Assembly (NCBI GenBank): GCA_023512835.1
Contig: CM042090.1
Span: 2,488,826 to 2,552,825, forward strand
DNA from: Taxillus chinensis
Taxonomy: Eukaryota > Streptophyta > Magnoliopsida > Santalales > Loranthaceae
DNA: 64,000 bases
Direction: 5' to 3'
Within the stretch, counting starts at the first letter, position 1, and each line of letters starts with the position of its first letter. A model generated the notes under the pieces. The model did no database searches and was not told the DNA's origin. It was given only the letters and a program-made list of their open reading frames with translations. Positions 10,020 to 21,740 of this stretch are shown piece after piece. A program made the translations under genes and the position numbers.

Positions 10020-10270
10020 CGTAGTTTGTAGACCTGTAGTTCGTAGGTCGAAGGTTCGTAGTTCGTAGGGTCATAGTTCGTAGACCCATAGTTCGAAGGT
10101 TCATAGTTCGTAGGTTCGAAGGTTCGTAGTTCGTAGAGTCGTAGTCCGAAGGTCGAAGATCGTAGCCTCGCTTCGAGTCTTCGAGGCGCGCTGCAGCTCC
10201 GCACTCCGCAGCTACGAGTCGCCATTCCGCAGCTACGAGTCGCAGGTTCTGAGCTACGAGTCGCAGCTCC
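10020..10270 (+). repeat. Degenerate GTTCGTAG / GTCGAAGG short repeat in gypsy B LTR
   Basis: Seven- to eight-base words TTCGTAG, TTCGAAGG, GTCGAAG and CATAGTTCG recur with no fixed period over 250 bp. They are followed by CTTCGAGTCTTCGAG and ACGAGTCGCAG words. Similar words occur in LTRs of unrelated families elsewhere in the window. Confidence 0.7.
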
Positions 10271-12204
10271 AACAGTATAACTGGACACTGGGCAACACTG
10301 GACTGGACCTATTTACATCGTAACCTATACTCATCTACACACTTAAGTATTTACTTAAGTTACTATGTAAATAACGAAATACCCCCCATTTGGATTCAAA
10401 GAAAAATACAGAAAAATTAATTCCCACTCTTTCAAAATGTGAAAATGGGGATTTAGTGTAAAATCTCGGAAAAACCCAAAAGTTCGTAGTGGTGAATTTT
10501 TGGAAAGTGGGGTTAGACATCTCAGAAAAATCCCCAAAAAATTAGATTATCTTATTTATGATATGGGAACCCAATGCCGGGACTTTTGATTTCAAGAAAA
10601 TAGCTGCTATGGGTACTTCCTTCATAAATCAAGGATTGAAGATTTACTTGTGAAGACTGGCTACAGTTCCAAAGGAAATGTTAAGAATGACATGACATAC
10701 TAATGTTAGTATGTTGGTATGAGGTATTGGGGCATTGACTTCGTGACTTGTTTGGGTTTTCACCGTGATGCACCGATGGTGCTATATGGTTGACGTGGCA
10801 GGCATATGCACCGATGGCAGGCCTGTGTGGCGACTGTGGCCGGGCATATTACGTTGTGGACAGGCTAAGGCCTGAGTTGAGCCGTTGAGCTCGTGGAGCT
10901 AGGGCTGAGTGCCCTGAGCTGGGATCCCATGGAGGATCGTGGACAAGTTGTCCTGTGTGAGCGGGCTGAGTCCTGATGTTTGTTTGCAGGCTGAGTCCTG
11001 AAGATTGTGCACACTACACAGTGCACGAGTACACTGAGCATATAGTATAGACTTATATGTGTTGCATGATGTGGAGTTTTGGGGTCACCTACTGAGCTTG
11101 TCGCTCACCCTTACTTGTTGTTTACCCCTTTTCAGGTGTGACCCAAGACTAGTGGAGGACTTTCTTCCAGGAGGACGCCCATTACTCTGATGTATGATAC
11201 AGTTATATTCTGTATTGTTTTATGTGATATCCCGGACATGGGTCCGTGGACAGTTGTATTTGCATACTGTATGATGTGATGTCTGTATGACTGTTTGACT
11301 CATTGTATGCATGATGATATATGGGAAAGTACAGGATTACCCTTGATGTATGACTGTACAGGGTTGCATATTTGAGACAGCACCCGCGGTGTAGTCTCTA
11401 TTGGTGCTAGTCACCAACCCCTTGACCTTTCGGGTGCGGGCAAGGGGAAGTCATGTACCCGGTTCCGGGTTCCCTGGAATTCGGGGGCATGACATGCCTT
11501 TCCTGTTGAAAAATCTCCAAGGCGACTCTGAATGTCCCCAGATGCTTGGGCCACTACTGTGACGGCCTTCTTGTCATTAAGGCTTTTTAGGAGATGACTG
11601 AACGTTGCCATGTGCCTATGTGAATGTTATGTTATGCATAATGACATGTTAGGATGACAGTTTAAAATATCAAGGTACTCTTTACAAGAAACAAAAACAG
11701 GTATTAAGGCAAGTAATTTGTACAAAAGATGCTTTTAACAACTACCCTGCAAAACAAAGGTTAGCGTGGCATTGAATGATCAAACAACGTGTGGGTTTAA
11801 TGCCCCTAGTGGGCCTTATTAATCTTATCTTATTCATTGGTCCCCAAGCTTCCTCTATAGAGGGCTCCGTACACCATGGGATTTACCGGATGGGGGCCTT
11901 AAAAGGACGAGCCTTAAAAGGACCTCAAGCGTGAGTGAGGAGTTCGAGGCCCCTTTGCGGATAATGATCAATGCGCAGGGGACCTTACTAAACCTCGCTA
12001 ACCTAAATGGTGAGATAAACCCGGGTATAGGGTTATGCATGGATGCAACAGTTAAGGAAAACAGTGAATCATAACTATCATGTCATTTCAAAGTATATAC
12101 ATCATAATTAACAGTTAAGCAAGCACAAATATATACAATTAAGTAAAAACAAAAGCAACCTCTTACTCTTAATTCTAGGCCTAACTCTCTACAATTATAC
12201 AGAT

Positions 12205-12222
12205 TCCCCAGCAGAGTCGCCA
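12205..12222 (-). other. Primer binding site, tRNA-Arg type (Tat-1)
   Basis: Minus strand TGGCGACTCTGCTGGGGA resembles the reverse complement of a plant tRNA-Arg 3' end, recalled as differing at about two positions. tRNA-Arg priming is a known trait of Ogre elements. Confidence 0.8.
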
Positions 12223-13228
12223 GCCGTTATCACTCGTTTTCGTCCGAGCCGAACCCAAATGATAAAATATACAGAGTCGCCACCAACTATTTTTGGGGTA
12301 CAGTTGGATACCCTCTACCTTGAGTAGTAAAGTTGTGGTCTGTGTTACCAGAGATGGGTTCGGGAGTTGGTTACGTGTTGGGAAGGTTTTAGTACCCCTA
12401 CAACGCCCTTTCGGTACCTGTCTTAGGAGGAGAAGGTTTCTATTTGTTTTTATTTTTTTTGTTTTGTTTTTTTTTGTTTTTAAATCACATCTAATCTAAA
12501 TCTAATTCTCAAAATTTATTTTAATCCGTCACATGCTAATTAATTAATAGGCTTAATTACTACTCACGCGCTAATTATTAAATTAAAAGTTAAAGGTTAA
12601 ATTTAATTATCATAATCTAATTACAAATTATTTAAATTAGTCTAATTATTTACTAAATTTTAAATATGAAAATTAATGATAAAAGTTAATTACTAATTTA
12701 TCTAATTACTAATGTTATTTAATTCATTACGTGCTAATTAATTAATTACCAGGCTTATTTACTATTTACATGCCTAAATTTAAAAAGTTTAGTTACAAAC
12801 TTATTAAAAATTAACTAACGAATTATGATAATTTAATTATACTAATTATGCTAAATTCAAAAACTAACTAACTAATTAACTAAATATGCTAAAATTAACT
12901 AATTGAAATTATGCTAATTATGCTAAATTTTAAAAAAACTAACTAATTATGCTAAATTTAATTATAAACTAACTACTAATTTACTACACAAAATAATAAT
13001 AAAAATTAAAGAAGGAAAGGAATAAAAACCTGAAATATCATAGACCAAGGGCGCCCTTCTCCCGAATGCCTCCTTTTTCTGCAAAAGAAGGGAAAAGAAA
13101 ATTAATTTGACTATAACCGCAGTTCTTTTTTAGAACCACAGTTAAGTTTACACTTTACTCTTTTTTTTTTTTTTGAGTTTTGTGTAATTGATGGTGTTGG
13201 TGTGCTTGTAAAAGGGAGAGAAGACCCC

Positions 13229-13236
13229 TTTATATA
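13229..13236 (-). promoter_or_regulatory. TATA box of Tat-1 LTR
   Basis: TATATAAA on the minus strand, followed by GGGG and a C/T-rich stretch, lies at a plausible U3/R position for transcription leftward through the primer site. Confidence 0.6.
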
Positions 13237-13402
13237 GGAGTTTATGGGGGGAGAATATTGAAAGACGTCCGATGTGGGACTTCCCCCTTCTTCTTTTTTT
13301 TTTTTTTGGCGTCGCCTGCTTCTTCCCTTCTTCCTCTCTTTTCTTTCTTTTCTTTCTTTCTTCTTTTTCTTTTGTTTTCTTTGGTTGTCGGCACACATGT
13401 GT

Positions 13403-13540
<138 letters not shown>

Positions 13541-13834
13541 GGTCAAATAAGGTGGGCAGGGTGCTGTTCATAAACAGTACCGGAGAACTGTTCATGAATA
13601 GTAACGCAAATAGTACCTGGGAACTGTTCACGTATTTGTTTTTTTGTTTTTTTATTATTTATTTATTTATTTATTTTTAGTGTTGTTTTTAATTTAAATT
13701 TTTTATATATAATAGGAAGTCAACAAAGGGGGGCCAAACTTGCCCCCCCGCCCCTTTTTTCAAACATGGGGGCGATTGCCCCATGACCTTTCCTTTTGTT
13801 TTTTTAATTGTTTTTTTTTATATTTTGACTTTAA

Positions 13835-13879
13835 TGGGGAGGAGATTAGGGTAATATGGGAGGAGATTAGGGTAATATG
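13835..13879 (+). repeat. 21/22-bp tandem duplication at the copia 1 truncation point
   Basis: TGGGAGGAGATTAGGGTAATA occurs twice in tandem (13835-13856 with one extra G, then 13857-13877). The 3' LTR has it once (21033-21053). Confidence 0.85.
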
Positions 13880-14567
13880 GTGATATATATACCATGATTT
13901 TCGTCCTATCTTGTGTGGGTGTTTGGAGAGATAGCTCCAGAGCAATTTTATTGATTATATTTGAGAAAAAGAGAGCTATAGTGACTGTGAATCAACTGAA
14001 GATCAAGATCCAGTCACAAGGAGCGTGTTCTGATCATTCAAGAGGTCAGAAGGAAGAACCCTAGAGTTAAAGGGTTAGTCTACAACAACAAGAGCTTCTT
14101 ATTTTGATTTCTCACAGGTTGGTGATCAAAATCAACTTGCATTTTGGTTGTTTAGGCTGTGGAATTTGAGAAATCAATTTGTTATGATTGTAAGGCTGGA
14201 ATCAGTGTGATTCAGTCATTGTTTTGATTGTGAGAAGATTGTAATTGGGTAGTGAACCCAAGGGCAGAGACCCTAAACTTGTATCGAGGCAGTGAGCCTT
14301 GGGTAGTAGTGTGCTATCCTAAATCGCATAGTGGAGATTCTGTGGTTAGCAAATTGCTAATCACGCCGTGGACGTAGCTCTACACATTGTAGGGTGAACC
14401 ACGTAATTGTTGTGTGCCTTGTCTTTGTTGTTTCTTTTTATTTGGCATACAAACACAGAAATTGAGTTGACTAAAGAGATCATCAGGGGTAAATAAGAAA
14501 AGGGGTAAAAATTAAATTGATACATCGATTCACCCCCCCCCTCTCGGTGCATGTCCTGGGAATATCA
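13857..14567 (+). repeat. Copia 1 5' LTR, truncated
   Basis: Matches 21033-21740 almost base for base and ends GGGAATATCA. The first ~900 bp of the LTR, including the G-box region, are missing. A TATATATA box remains at 13884-13891. Confidence 0.92.
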
Positions 14568-14569
14568 AT

Positions 14570-14581
14570 TGGTATCGGAGC
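14570..14581 (+). other. Primer binding site of copia 1
   Basis: TGGTATCGGAGC is two bases after the LTR end and differs at one position from the usual initiator tRNA-Met complement TGGTATCAGAGC. Confidence 0.85.
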
Positions 14582-14653
14582 AAGGTGAAACCTGATAGGC
14601 TTGACGACCTGGTTTAGATCTGCACAAGAGGTGTTTGTTTTTATTCTTAGGTG

Positions 14654-16560
14654 ATGGATCTTTCTAGTATGAGTATCAGAACAGCTATACCAAGTTTTGA
14701 TGGTACAAACTATCAGAGATGGAAGGGTAGGATGTTGAAGTATCTTGTTGCTCAAGGTATTTTTGTTTCTCAAGCAATATCTACCAAGTATACATGTCGA
14801 AGAGCCCTGAAATCCGGAATGATGCTTGATCGAAGAAGCTATGAGGCTGATGCTAAGGCACAACATTTTATTGTGACTGCCTTATCTGAAAATGAGTATT
14901 CAAGGGTGTTGCGGTGTGAGAGACCTTTGATATGTGGAACAAACCGAAGAGTGTTCATGAAGGTGACACTAAGGTCATAGAGGCGAAGTTACAGGTATAC
15001 AAAGCTCAATATGAAGCTTTGAGGATGACAGAATCTGATCAGTTGGAAGACTTCTTTAACAGAGTGCATGACATAATCAACCTGTGCAGAGGGCATGGAT
15101 ATGAGATTAGTGACTCTGAAATTGTAAAGAAAATTTTGAGATCATTGCCGGCTGTGTACAATCCCAAGGTGTCAGCTATAGAAGAAAGTGGACAATATGA
15201 GATCATGACATTGATGGATTGGGAAGCACATTGGTTGCATATGAGATGAGGGTAGCAGGCTATGGTGAATCTTCCAAGAAAAAGAAAGAGGAGCCAGCAG
15301 AGATAGCTTTTCATGCCAAAAAGGGAAAAGCTAAACTTATCCAAGAAGATGCATCTACCAGTGGAGATGACACTGATAGAGAAGAGGAGTTGCTACAGGC
15401 TTTGCTATCTAGAAAATTCAGAAAGAAGACAAGTCTGAAGAGCAAAGGAAAGGATAAGTCTACCGTGACATGCTTCAATTGTGGAGGCCGTGGACATTTT
15501 GCTCAAGAGTGTCCAAGTGAGAAGTTGGATACAAAGGAGAAAAATGTTAATGATGATCAGTACAGGAAAAAGAAGCCATATTTCCAGAAGAAGAGCAAAC
15601 AAACAAACAGAAAGGTCTGAACAAACTAAGAAACTATCTTAGTGCTGTTTTGGATGATTCAAGTTCAACTGAGGAGGAGGCATCAGATGCTATTGAAGAA
15701 CAAGTATTTATGGTGTCCATGCAGCAACAGAGTCAGGAAGAAGATGAACCTTCACAAGAGGAAGACTGTGAAGAGGAAGAACTAGAGTATGACTTTGGAG
15801 AGGAACTGAATCGAGCTCTGAAGAAGATTATTGAACAGAGGGCCACAATTAAATCTCTGAAGAAAGAGAAGAAAGCTGTTGAAGTTCTTTTTGATGATTC
15901 CAGTAGACTGTTGATGGAATCAAAAGTGAAGATTGAAGAGTATATCAAGACTGTAGATGATCTCACTAAAGAACTTGAATCAGGAAGATTAAATGCTGAG
16001 CAGTTGGAGGCTGAGATTTGTGAGCTTAGGATGCAGCTGCAAAAGAAAGAGTCTACAAATCCAGAAAGCTCAAAAGCAAGGGAAATTAGAATTGATGATC
16101 AAGAAGCCAAAATCAAAGGCAAATGCAGTGAAACCACTAGGCAGATGTCAAAGCAAGTTGAAAAGCCAAAGACAACTGTGAATCAGAAGAAGACTACCAT
16201 TGTTAATATGAGGCAAGCCCCAGAACATGGAGTTCAAAGGATTAGAAGATTTGAAGGGTATTGTTTCAGTTGTGGGTTGCAAGGACACAAATCTGAGCAA
16301 TGTCATAGAACCCGGCAGAGCAGAGGGCGTAGGTTCAGTTTGGCTTATATCTACTGCTACAGGTGTGGTAAGAAGGGTCACATGGCTAGAAGATGCATGA
16401 CCATTCTACTAGGACAGATCCCAAAGGAGCAACATCAACAAGCACAGAGAAAAGTACATAATGGAGTTGATGTTAAGGTCGTGAGAACTCAGCAGGTGAC
16501 AAACATTATAAAACCTTCATATAGCAAGATGGAGTACAGGCCAAAAGAGAAAGCTAATGT
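14654..16560 (+). pseudogene. Copia 1 gag, long form with coiled coil and three zinc knuckles
   Basis: Starts MDLSSMSIRTAIPSFDGT and has the copia Gag signature of a Tyr/Trp pair (NYQRWKGRML). The frame shifts near 14940 and 15240 and has stops at about 15618-15630. A CCHC knuckle CFNCGGRGHFAQEC lies near 15470. A Glu/Lys-rich predicted coiled coil (about 15650-16100) follows, then two more knuckles, CFSCGLQGHKSEQC (near 16262) and CYRCGKKGHMARRC (near 16353). The extended post-knuckle coiled coil and multiple knuckles are unlike the short Gag of most copia lineages. Confidence 0.8.
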
Positions 16561-17880
16561 AGCTGAGGTAGCATTAAAGGCAGATAGCAATGATACGACT
16601 TGGATACTAGACAGTGGTTGTACATCACACATGACTGGGAATAGGAAGCTTCTAAATTTATCTACAGAGAAGAGCGGTGGCACGGTCAAATTTGGTGACA
16701 ATGGGTTACCGCAAATCGAGGGAAAGGAAAAGCAAAAATTAGAGGCAATCAGTTATGATGAAAATGTGTATCTGGTTGAAGGGTTAAGGCACGGTTTGTT
16801 GAGTGTCGATCAACTATGTGATGATGGACATGATGTTATTTTTACTAACAAAAGCTGTCTAATCAAGAAGAAGGGATCGACAGATGTGATTGCTAGAGGC
16901 AAGAGGACAGATGGAAACTTGTACCATATTCAAGGTACAAATGAAGAGACTTGCTATTTTAGCAAAGTAGATGAGAATGAGCTATGGCATAGGAGATTAG
17001 GGCACCTAAATCAGAAGAATATGAGAGCCCTAGTAACTAATCAGGCAGTGGCAGATTTGCCTGATCTCCAGAGAGATAGAGATACAGTGTGTGGTGTTTG
17101 TCAAGAAGGAAAGCAAACAAGTATAGTGCACAAACCGAAGGAGCACAACTACTCAAGTTCGTTGAGTCTAATACACACTGATTTATGTGGACCTATGAGA
17201 ACCAAAGGTACCAATGGGGAGAGGTACTTTATGTTATTAATTGATGACTTGATGGATCGACTACTATTATTCATCTCAAGCACAAGAGTGATGCATTCAA
17301 ATGCTTCAAGGACTACAAGAAGAGAGTAGAAAATCAGCTTGGGGTTAAAATAAAAGCATTGAGGTCAGATCATGGTAGTGAGTTCACATCTGGAGAGTTT
17401 GAGGCTTATTTGGCAAAGTATGGAATTCTCCATCAAAAATCTAGCGTCGAACACCACGGCAAAATGGAGTGGTAGAAAGGAAAAACAGAGCGATTATGGA
17501 AATGGCAAGAACTATGATGATAGATAATAATGTTCCACAAAGATTTTGGAAGGAGGCCACACAGGTTGCGGTATATATGCAAAACAGAACCTTGTTAAGG
17601 TCTAATTCTACCAAGACTCCATATGAATTATGGTATGGGTATAAAGCAACAGTGAAACACTTCTTGAGTGTTTGGAAGCCCATGTTATGTCAAGAGGAAG
17701 GATCCTATCGGCAAGTTTGATAAGAAAGCCGATAAAGGGATGTTTTTGGGTTACTCTTACACAAAGAAAGCATACAAGGTTTATAATTATAGGTTACAAA
17801 AGTTGGTTGAGAGTTGTGATGTGAAGGTTGTGGAGATACAAGAACTCGGAAGAGACCACAACAATAAAGGTTGATGATCC
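16561..17880 (+). pseudogene. Copia 1 protease and integrase
   Basis: The protease motif WILDSGCTSHMTGN lies near 16600 with an intact DSG. The integrase zinc region is LWHRRLGHLNQKN (near 16982) to CGVCQEGKQ. The first catalytic Asp is in HTDLCGPM (near 17176). The frame shifts near 17270, and later frames carry LRSDHGSEFTSG with the second Asp, KMEWWKGKTERL where a PQQNGVVERKNR-type motif is expected, and YELWYGYKATVKHF. Several frame breaks between 17270 and 17880 make it non-functional. Confidence 0.82.
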
Positions 17881-17904
17881 ACTAGGAGAAGAAGCGAGTC
17901 TACC

Positions 17905-19652
17905 ATGACTACTACCAATGAAGATAAGGAAGTGGCAGGCTTAGGCAGTGATAGTGATTCAGAGATAGAAGCTGATACTACAGAATCACAGTCTACTAGA
18001 AGAAAGAAGAGTTCAGCGAACTCTCAAGTGGTAGAGGCTGGTAGAACACAAATCATTGGTGATGCCAATGCACCAATGAGAACAAGAAGACAAATTCAAG
18101 CTACAGCTTTAATATCACAAGTTGAGCCTACATCTGTTGGAGAGGCTCAAGATGATCCTTTTTGTATCAAAGCTATGGATGAGGAGCTCGATCAAATTGA
18201 GAAAAACAACACATGGGAGCTAGTGGAAAGACCCAAGAACAAAAATGTGATTGGCTGCAAATGGGTCTACAGAAACAAAATGAATGAGGATGGCAAAATC
18301 ATTCGAAATAAAGCACGACTAGTCTGTAAAGGTTATTCACAGGTGGAAGGAGTTGACTTTGATGAAACTTTTGCCCCTGTTGCAAGGCTAGAAAGTGTTC
18401 ATATGTTTTTGGCAGTTGCTGCACATCTAAAATATAAGATTTTTCAGATGGATGTGAAGTCAGCCTTCTTGAATGGAGATCTTGAAGAAGAAGTTTATAT
18501 GGAACAGCCAGAAGGTTTCATACTTGGAGATCATGAAACCAAAGTATGCAGGTTGAAGAAAGCTCTGTATGGCTTGAAACAGGCACCACGAGCTTGGTAT
18601 TCAAGGTTGGATAAGTATCTTGGAAGACTTCAGTTCAAGAAAGGAACAGTGGACAGCAACTTGTATATCAGGAAGAGTGATAGAGGCCAGCTAGTAGTCA
18701 TTGTCTATGTCAATGATATAATATTTTCCAGTGACAGTGAAGATATGTGCAAGCAGTTTTCAGAATTAATGCAGGCAGAATTTGAGATGTCTATGATAGG
18801 AGAGCTATCATACTTTTTGGGTCTGCAAGTTGAACAGAGAAAGAATGGCATATTCTTATCACAGGCAAAGTACACTAGAGACATGCTGATGAAGTTTGGA
18901 ATGGGTGATTGTAAGCCCATTTCTACCCCTATGGAGGTAGGCCGTCGATTTCTAAGGATGAAGATGGTCCAAGTGTGGAGCGAAGCTCTATAGGAGCATG
19001 ATCGGTAGTTTATTATACTTGACAGCCACACGACCAGGATATTATGCGAGCAGTTTGTCTTGTGGCACGATATCAAGCTAATCCAAAAGAGTCACATATG
19101 ACTGCGGTGAAGCGAATTCGAGATATGTGAAGGGGACCAGTGATTATGGGCTTTGGTATCCAGAAAATGCAGATTTGACTTTGGTTGCTTACGGTGATGC
19201 CTGATTGGGCAGGTTGCAGAGATGATAGAAAGTCCACCTCCGGTGGAGCATTCTTTTTGGGCAACAGATGTGTTTCCTGGCTCAGTAAGAAACAGGAGAG
19301 TGTGTCTTTGAGTACTACAGAGGCAGAATATATAGCAGCAGCTTCAGCATGCACTCAGGTAATCTGGATGAAGAGACAACTTAGAGACTTGATTAAGGGA
19401 GTTACAGGCACAACCGTGATAAAATGTGACAATCAAAGTGCCATAAATCCGAGTAAGAATAGTGTTCATCATTCCAGGTGTAAGCACATCGACATCAGGT
19501 ATCATTTTCTGAGAGAAAAAGTGGAGAGGAAGATTATTCAGTTGGACTTTGTAGTCAGCAAGCAACAAATAGCTGACATATTTACTAAGCCTATGCCACG
19601 AGAATTGTTTGAGCAACATCGAGCTAGCCTCGGTGTGTATCCCTCTCATTGA
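17905..19652 (+). pseudogene. Copia 1 reverse transcriptase and RNase H
   Basis: RT motifs: [69 protein letters not shown]. The catalytic motif reads YVNDII (near 18707) instead of YVDDII, so the first catalytic Asp is Asn; the codon is AAT where GAT is expected. A frameshift near 18950 separates RT from RNase H. RNase H (19185-19652) has STTEAEYIAA, CDNQSAI, SRCKHIDIRYHFLRE and IADIFTKP. RNA copying by this element would be abolished even without the frameshift. Confidence 0.87.
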
Positions 19653-20134
19653 GGGAGTAGGATCACCCCAGATACCCTCCAGGTTCCTGTGAGAACCCCT
19701 AGTTCTTTCAGTAGTATCTACTTTGCGAGAGGATGTGTTGTCCGACGCCTGTTTCAATTCTTTGGAATTGTTGTCAAAGGGGGAGAGATGTTCCAGAAAG
19801 AGGGAGAGATGTCCTCGACAGGGGGGAGTTAACCTTCTATCAGGGGAGTTGTTTCCAGGAGGAGAACCATCATTAATTATACCATCATTAATTATCATCT
19901 GACGGAGGAAGGAAGGTCTGCAGCAAAGTAGAGTGCAAGATTAATATGAGAAGTCATATATAGGGGGAGTGTGTGTATGATGACTGCACACAGGAATTAT
20001 TTTTTGCAGGAGGTGTAATATAATATTGAAGGGGATTTCTGATTGCAGTCTATGTTATGTGTAGTTCAACAGGTTACAGCAGAGTTGAACCCATTATGGT
20101 TGCTGTGGTTGCCAACAATTCCAAAGGGGGAGAT
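19653..20134 (+). other. Copia 1 3' untranslated region and polypurine tract
   Basis: No coding motif. It contains several AGGGGG/GGGGAGAG runs (for example near 19780-19830) and ends with CCAAAGGGGGAGAT immediately before the LTR start at 20135, the expected polypurine tract. Confidence 0.75.
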
Positions 20135-21740
20135 TGTTATTCCCAATGTGAGTTGTTGAGAGTTGGCATGCTGATTGTGTTGTCATTGTTGTCAACCTTG
20201 TGATTGCACCATATGAAAGAAAGAGGAGGTCCAGAGAAGCAGATATTATCATATGCAAAAATAGTATTTTAATGATGTTTGGAGCTACAATCAATATTGC
20301 GTGCAGAAGGCATTATTGATCTACAGTTTATGGGGGACTCACTAGAGAAATTGGAGCACATTTGGCTCTGCACGTGAAAAGCCCATATCACGTGCAAAGG
20401 CAATTCTTGTCCAATTGCTCTGAAATTTTGAGGACATGTTTATGGCCTAATTTTGAGCCAATTGGGCTCTGCACGTGAAAAGCCCATTTCACGTGCAAAT
20501 GCAATTCTTGTCCGATTGCTCTGAAATTTTGAGGACATGTTTATGACATTATTTGGAGCAATTTTTGTTCTGCACGTGAAAAAGTTTGAGACCTTCTTCT
20601 AGGTCAAAATAGCCATCTAAAGTGATATCGTGTGCAAATAGGATGATGTGTGCAGGCTTATTTTTGGCTCAGAATTTCACCATTTTTTAGGGGTGGATAG
20701 AGGACTTAAGGATCTACATCTTTGCTTTTGACTTCAAGTGAATTTGAGCTCTGTGGAGAAAGTTATGGTCAACATACCGACATCAGCACATGCAGATCAG
20801 AGTTCGCCAGGTGTATGGCTGAGATCTGTTGATTAAGGTGAGCTTGATCCAATGGTTAAGATTATTTCATTTAAATAAGTTTGATCCTATGGCTAATATT
20901 ATATTCAAGATTAGATCAATGGTGGAGATTTGGCTGCTGGATTAGGTTAAGAGAGAGGCTTTAACCTAGATCCAAGGGTGGAAATTAACTCAAAGAAAGA
21001 GATCAATGGTCAGGAGCTGGCTGCTGATTATATGGGAGGAGATTAGGGTAATATGGTGATATATATACCATGATTTTCGTCCTATCTTGTGTGGGTGTTT
21101 GGAGAGATAGCTCCAGAGCAATTTTATTGATTATATTTGAGAAAAAGAGAGCTATAGTGACTGTGAATCAACTGAAGATCAAGATCCAGTCACAAGGAGC
21201 GTGTTCTGATCATTCAAGAGGTCAGAAGGAAGAACCCTAGAGTTAAAGGGTTAGTCTACAACAACAAGAGCTTCTTATTTTGATTTCTCACAGGTTGGTG
21301 ATCAAAATCAACTTGCATTTTGGTTGTTTAGGCTGTGGAATTTGAGAAATCAATTTGTTATGATTGTAAGGCTGGAATCAGTGTGATTCGGTCATTGTTT
21401 TGATTGTGAGAAGATTGTAATTGGGTAGTGAACCCAAGGGCAGAGACCCTAAACTTGTATCGAGGCAGTGAGCCTTGGGTAGTAGTGTGCTATCCTAAAT
21501 CGCATAGTGGAGATTCTGTGGTTAGCAAATTGCTAATCACGCCGTGGACGTAGCTCTACACATTGTAGGGTGAACCACGTAATTGTTGTGTGCCTTGTCT
21601 TTGTTGTTTCTTTTTATTTGGCATACAAACACAGAAATTGAGTTGACTAAAGAGATCATCAGGGGTAAATAAGAAAAGGGGTAAAAATTAAATTGATACA
21701 CTGATTCACCCCCCCTCTCAGTGCATGTCTGGGAATATCA
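20135..21740 (+). repeat. Copia 1 3' LTR
   Basis: Begins TGTTATTCCC and ends GGGAATATCA, a near-perfect terminal inverted repeat; 1606 bp. Contains a 101-bp tandem duplication with G-boxes (20364 to about 20590) and TATATATA at 21060-21067. Confidence 0.93.
20364..20590 (+). promoter_or_regulatory. 101-bp tandem repeat carrying five G-boxes in copia 1 U3
   Basis: Two full units start at GGCTCTGCACGTGAAA, 20364 and 20465, and a third partial unit starts near 20566. CACGTG occurs at 20371, 20389, 20472, 20490 and 20573. Each full unit holds an inverted G-box pair. In the second unit TGCACGTGAAA (20470-20480) and its complement (20487-20497) flank a 6-base spacer. Enhancer function is inferred. 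Confidence 0.65.

Larger units (their letters stand above)
7244..11494 (+). mobile_element. Gypsy B: 3' half of a second chromovirus, host of gypsy A
   Basis: Directly after gypsy A the sequence enters a gypsy polyprotein just upstream of the integrase zinc domain. It continues to a chromodomain-like tail, a polypurine tract and a 2443-bp LTR ending GCATGACA at 11494. The upstream half must lie beyond the window on the other side of gypsy A. Gypsy B is itself inserted in Tat/Ogre leader sequence, which resumes at 11495. Confidence 0.85.
9052..11494 (+). repeat. Gypsy B 3' LTR
   Basis: Begins TGTAAGGACTCGTATT after GGTGGGGAGGA and ends GGGGGCATGACA; 2443 bp. U3 is rich in TTGAC motifs. TATAAATA lies at 9403-9410, followed by GAGAGAGAGAG and a conserved stretch (GGGTTCGTGGAGCTCAAAG). 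The same stretch occurs in the LTR fragment at 53986-55013. A degenerate GTTCGTAG/GTCGAAGG repeat runs through 10020-10270. Confidence 0.88.
13857..21740 (+). mobile_element. Copia 1: Ty1/copia element (SIRE/Maximus-like), 5'-truncated
   Basis: Order is LTR, primer site, gag, protease, integrase, RT, RNase H, polypurine tract, LTR. The integrase-before-RT order defines Ty1/copia. A long gag with coiled coil and several zinc knuckles suggests the SIRE/Maximus lineage (inference). The 3' LTR is 1606 bp. The 5' copy keeps only its last 711 bp, and the two copies are nearly identical where they overlap. The element lies in the integrase of copia 2, which resumes at 21741. The 3' flank is GAACT, but no 5' target duplication survives. 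Confidence 0.88.

Noticed and set aside
20000..20134. Envelope-like gene between RNase H and the 3' LTR of copia 1, as in some SIRE elements
   Set aside because: Only about 480 bp of non-coding sequence is present, with no open frame or membrane segment.
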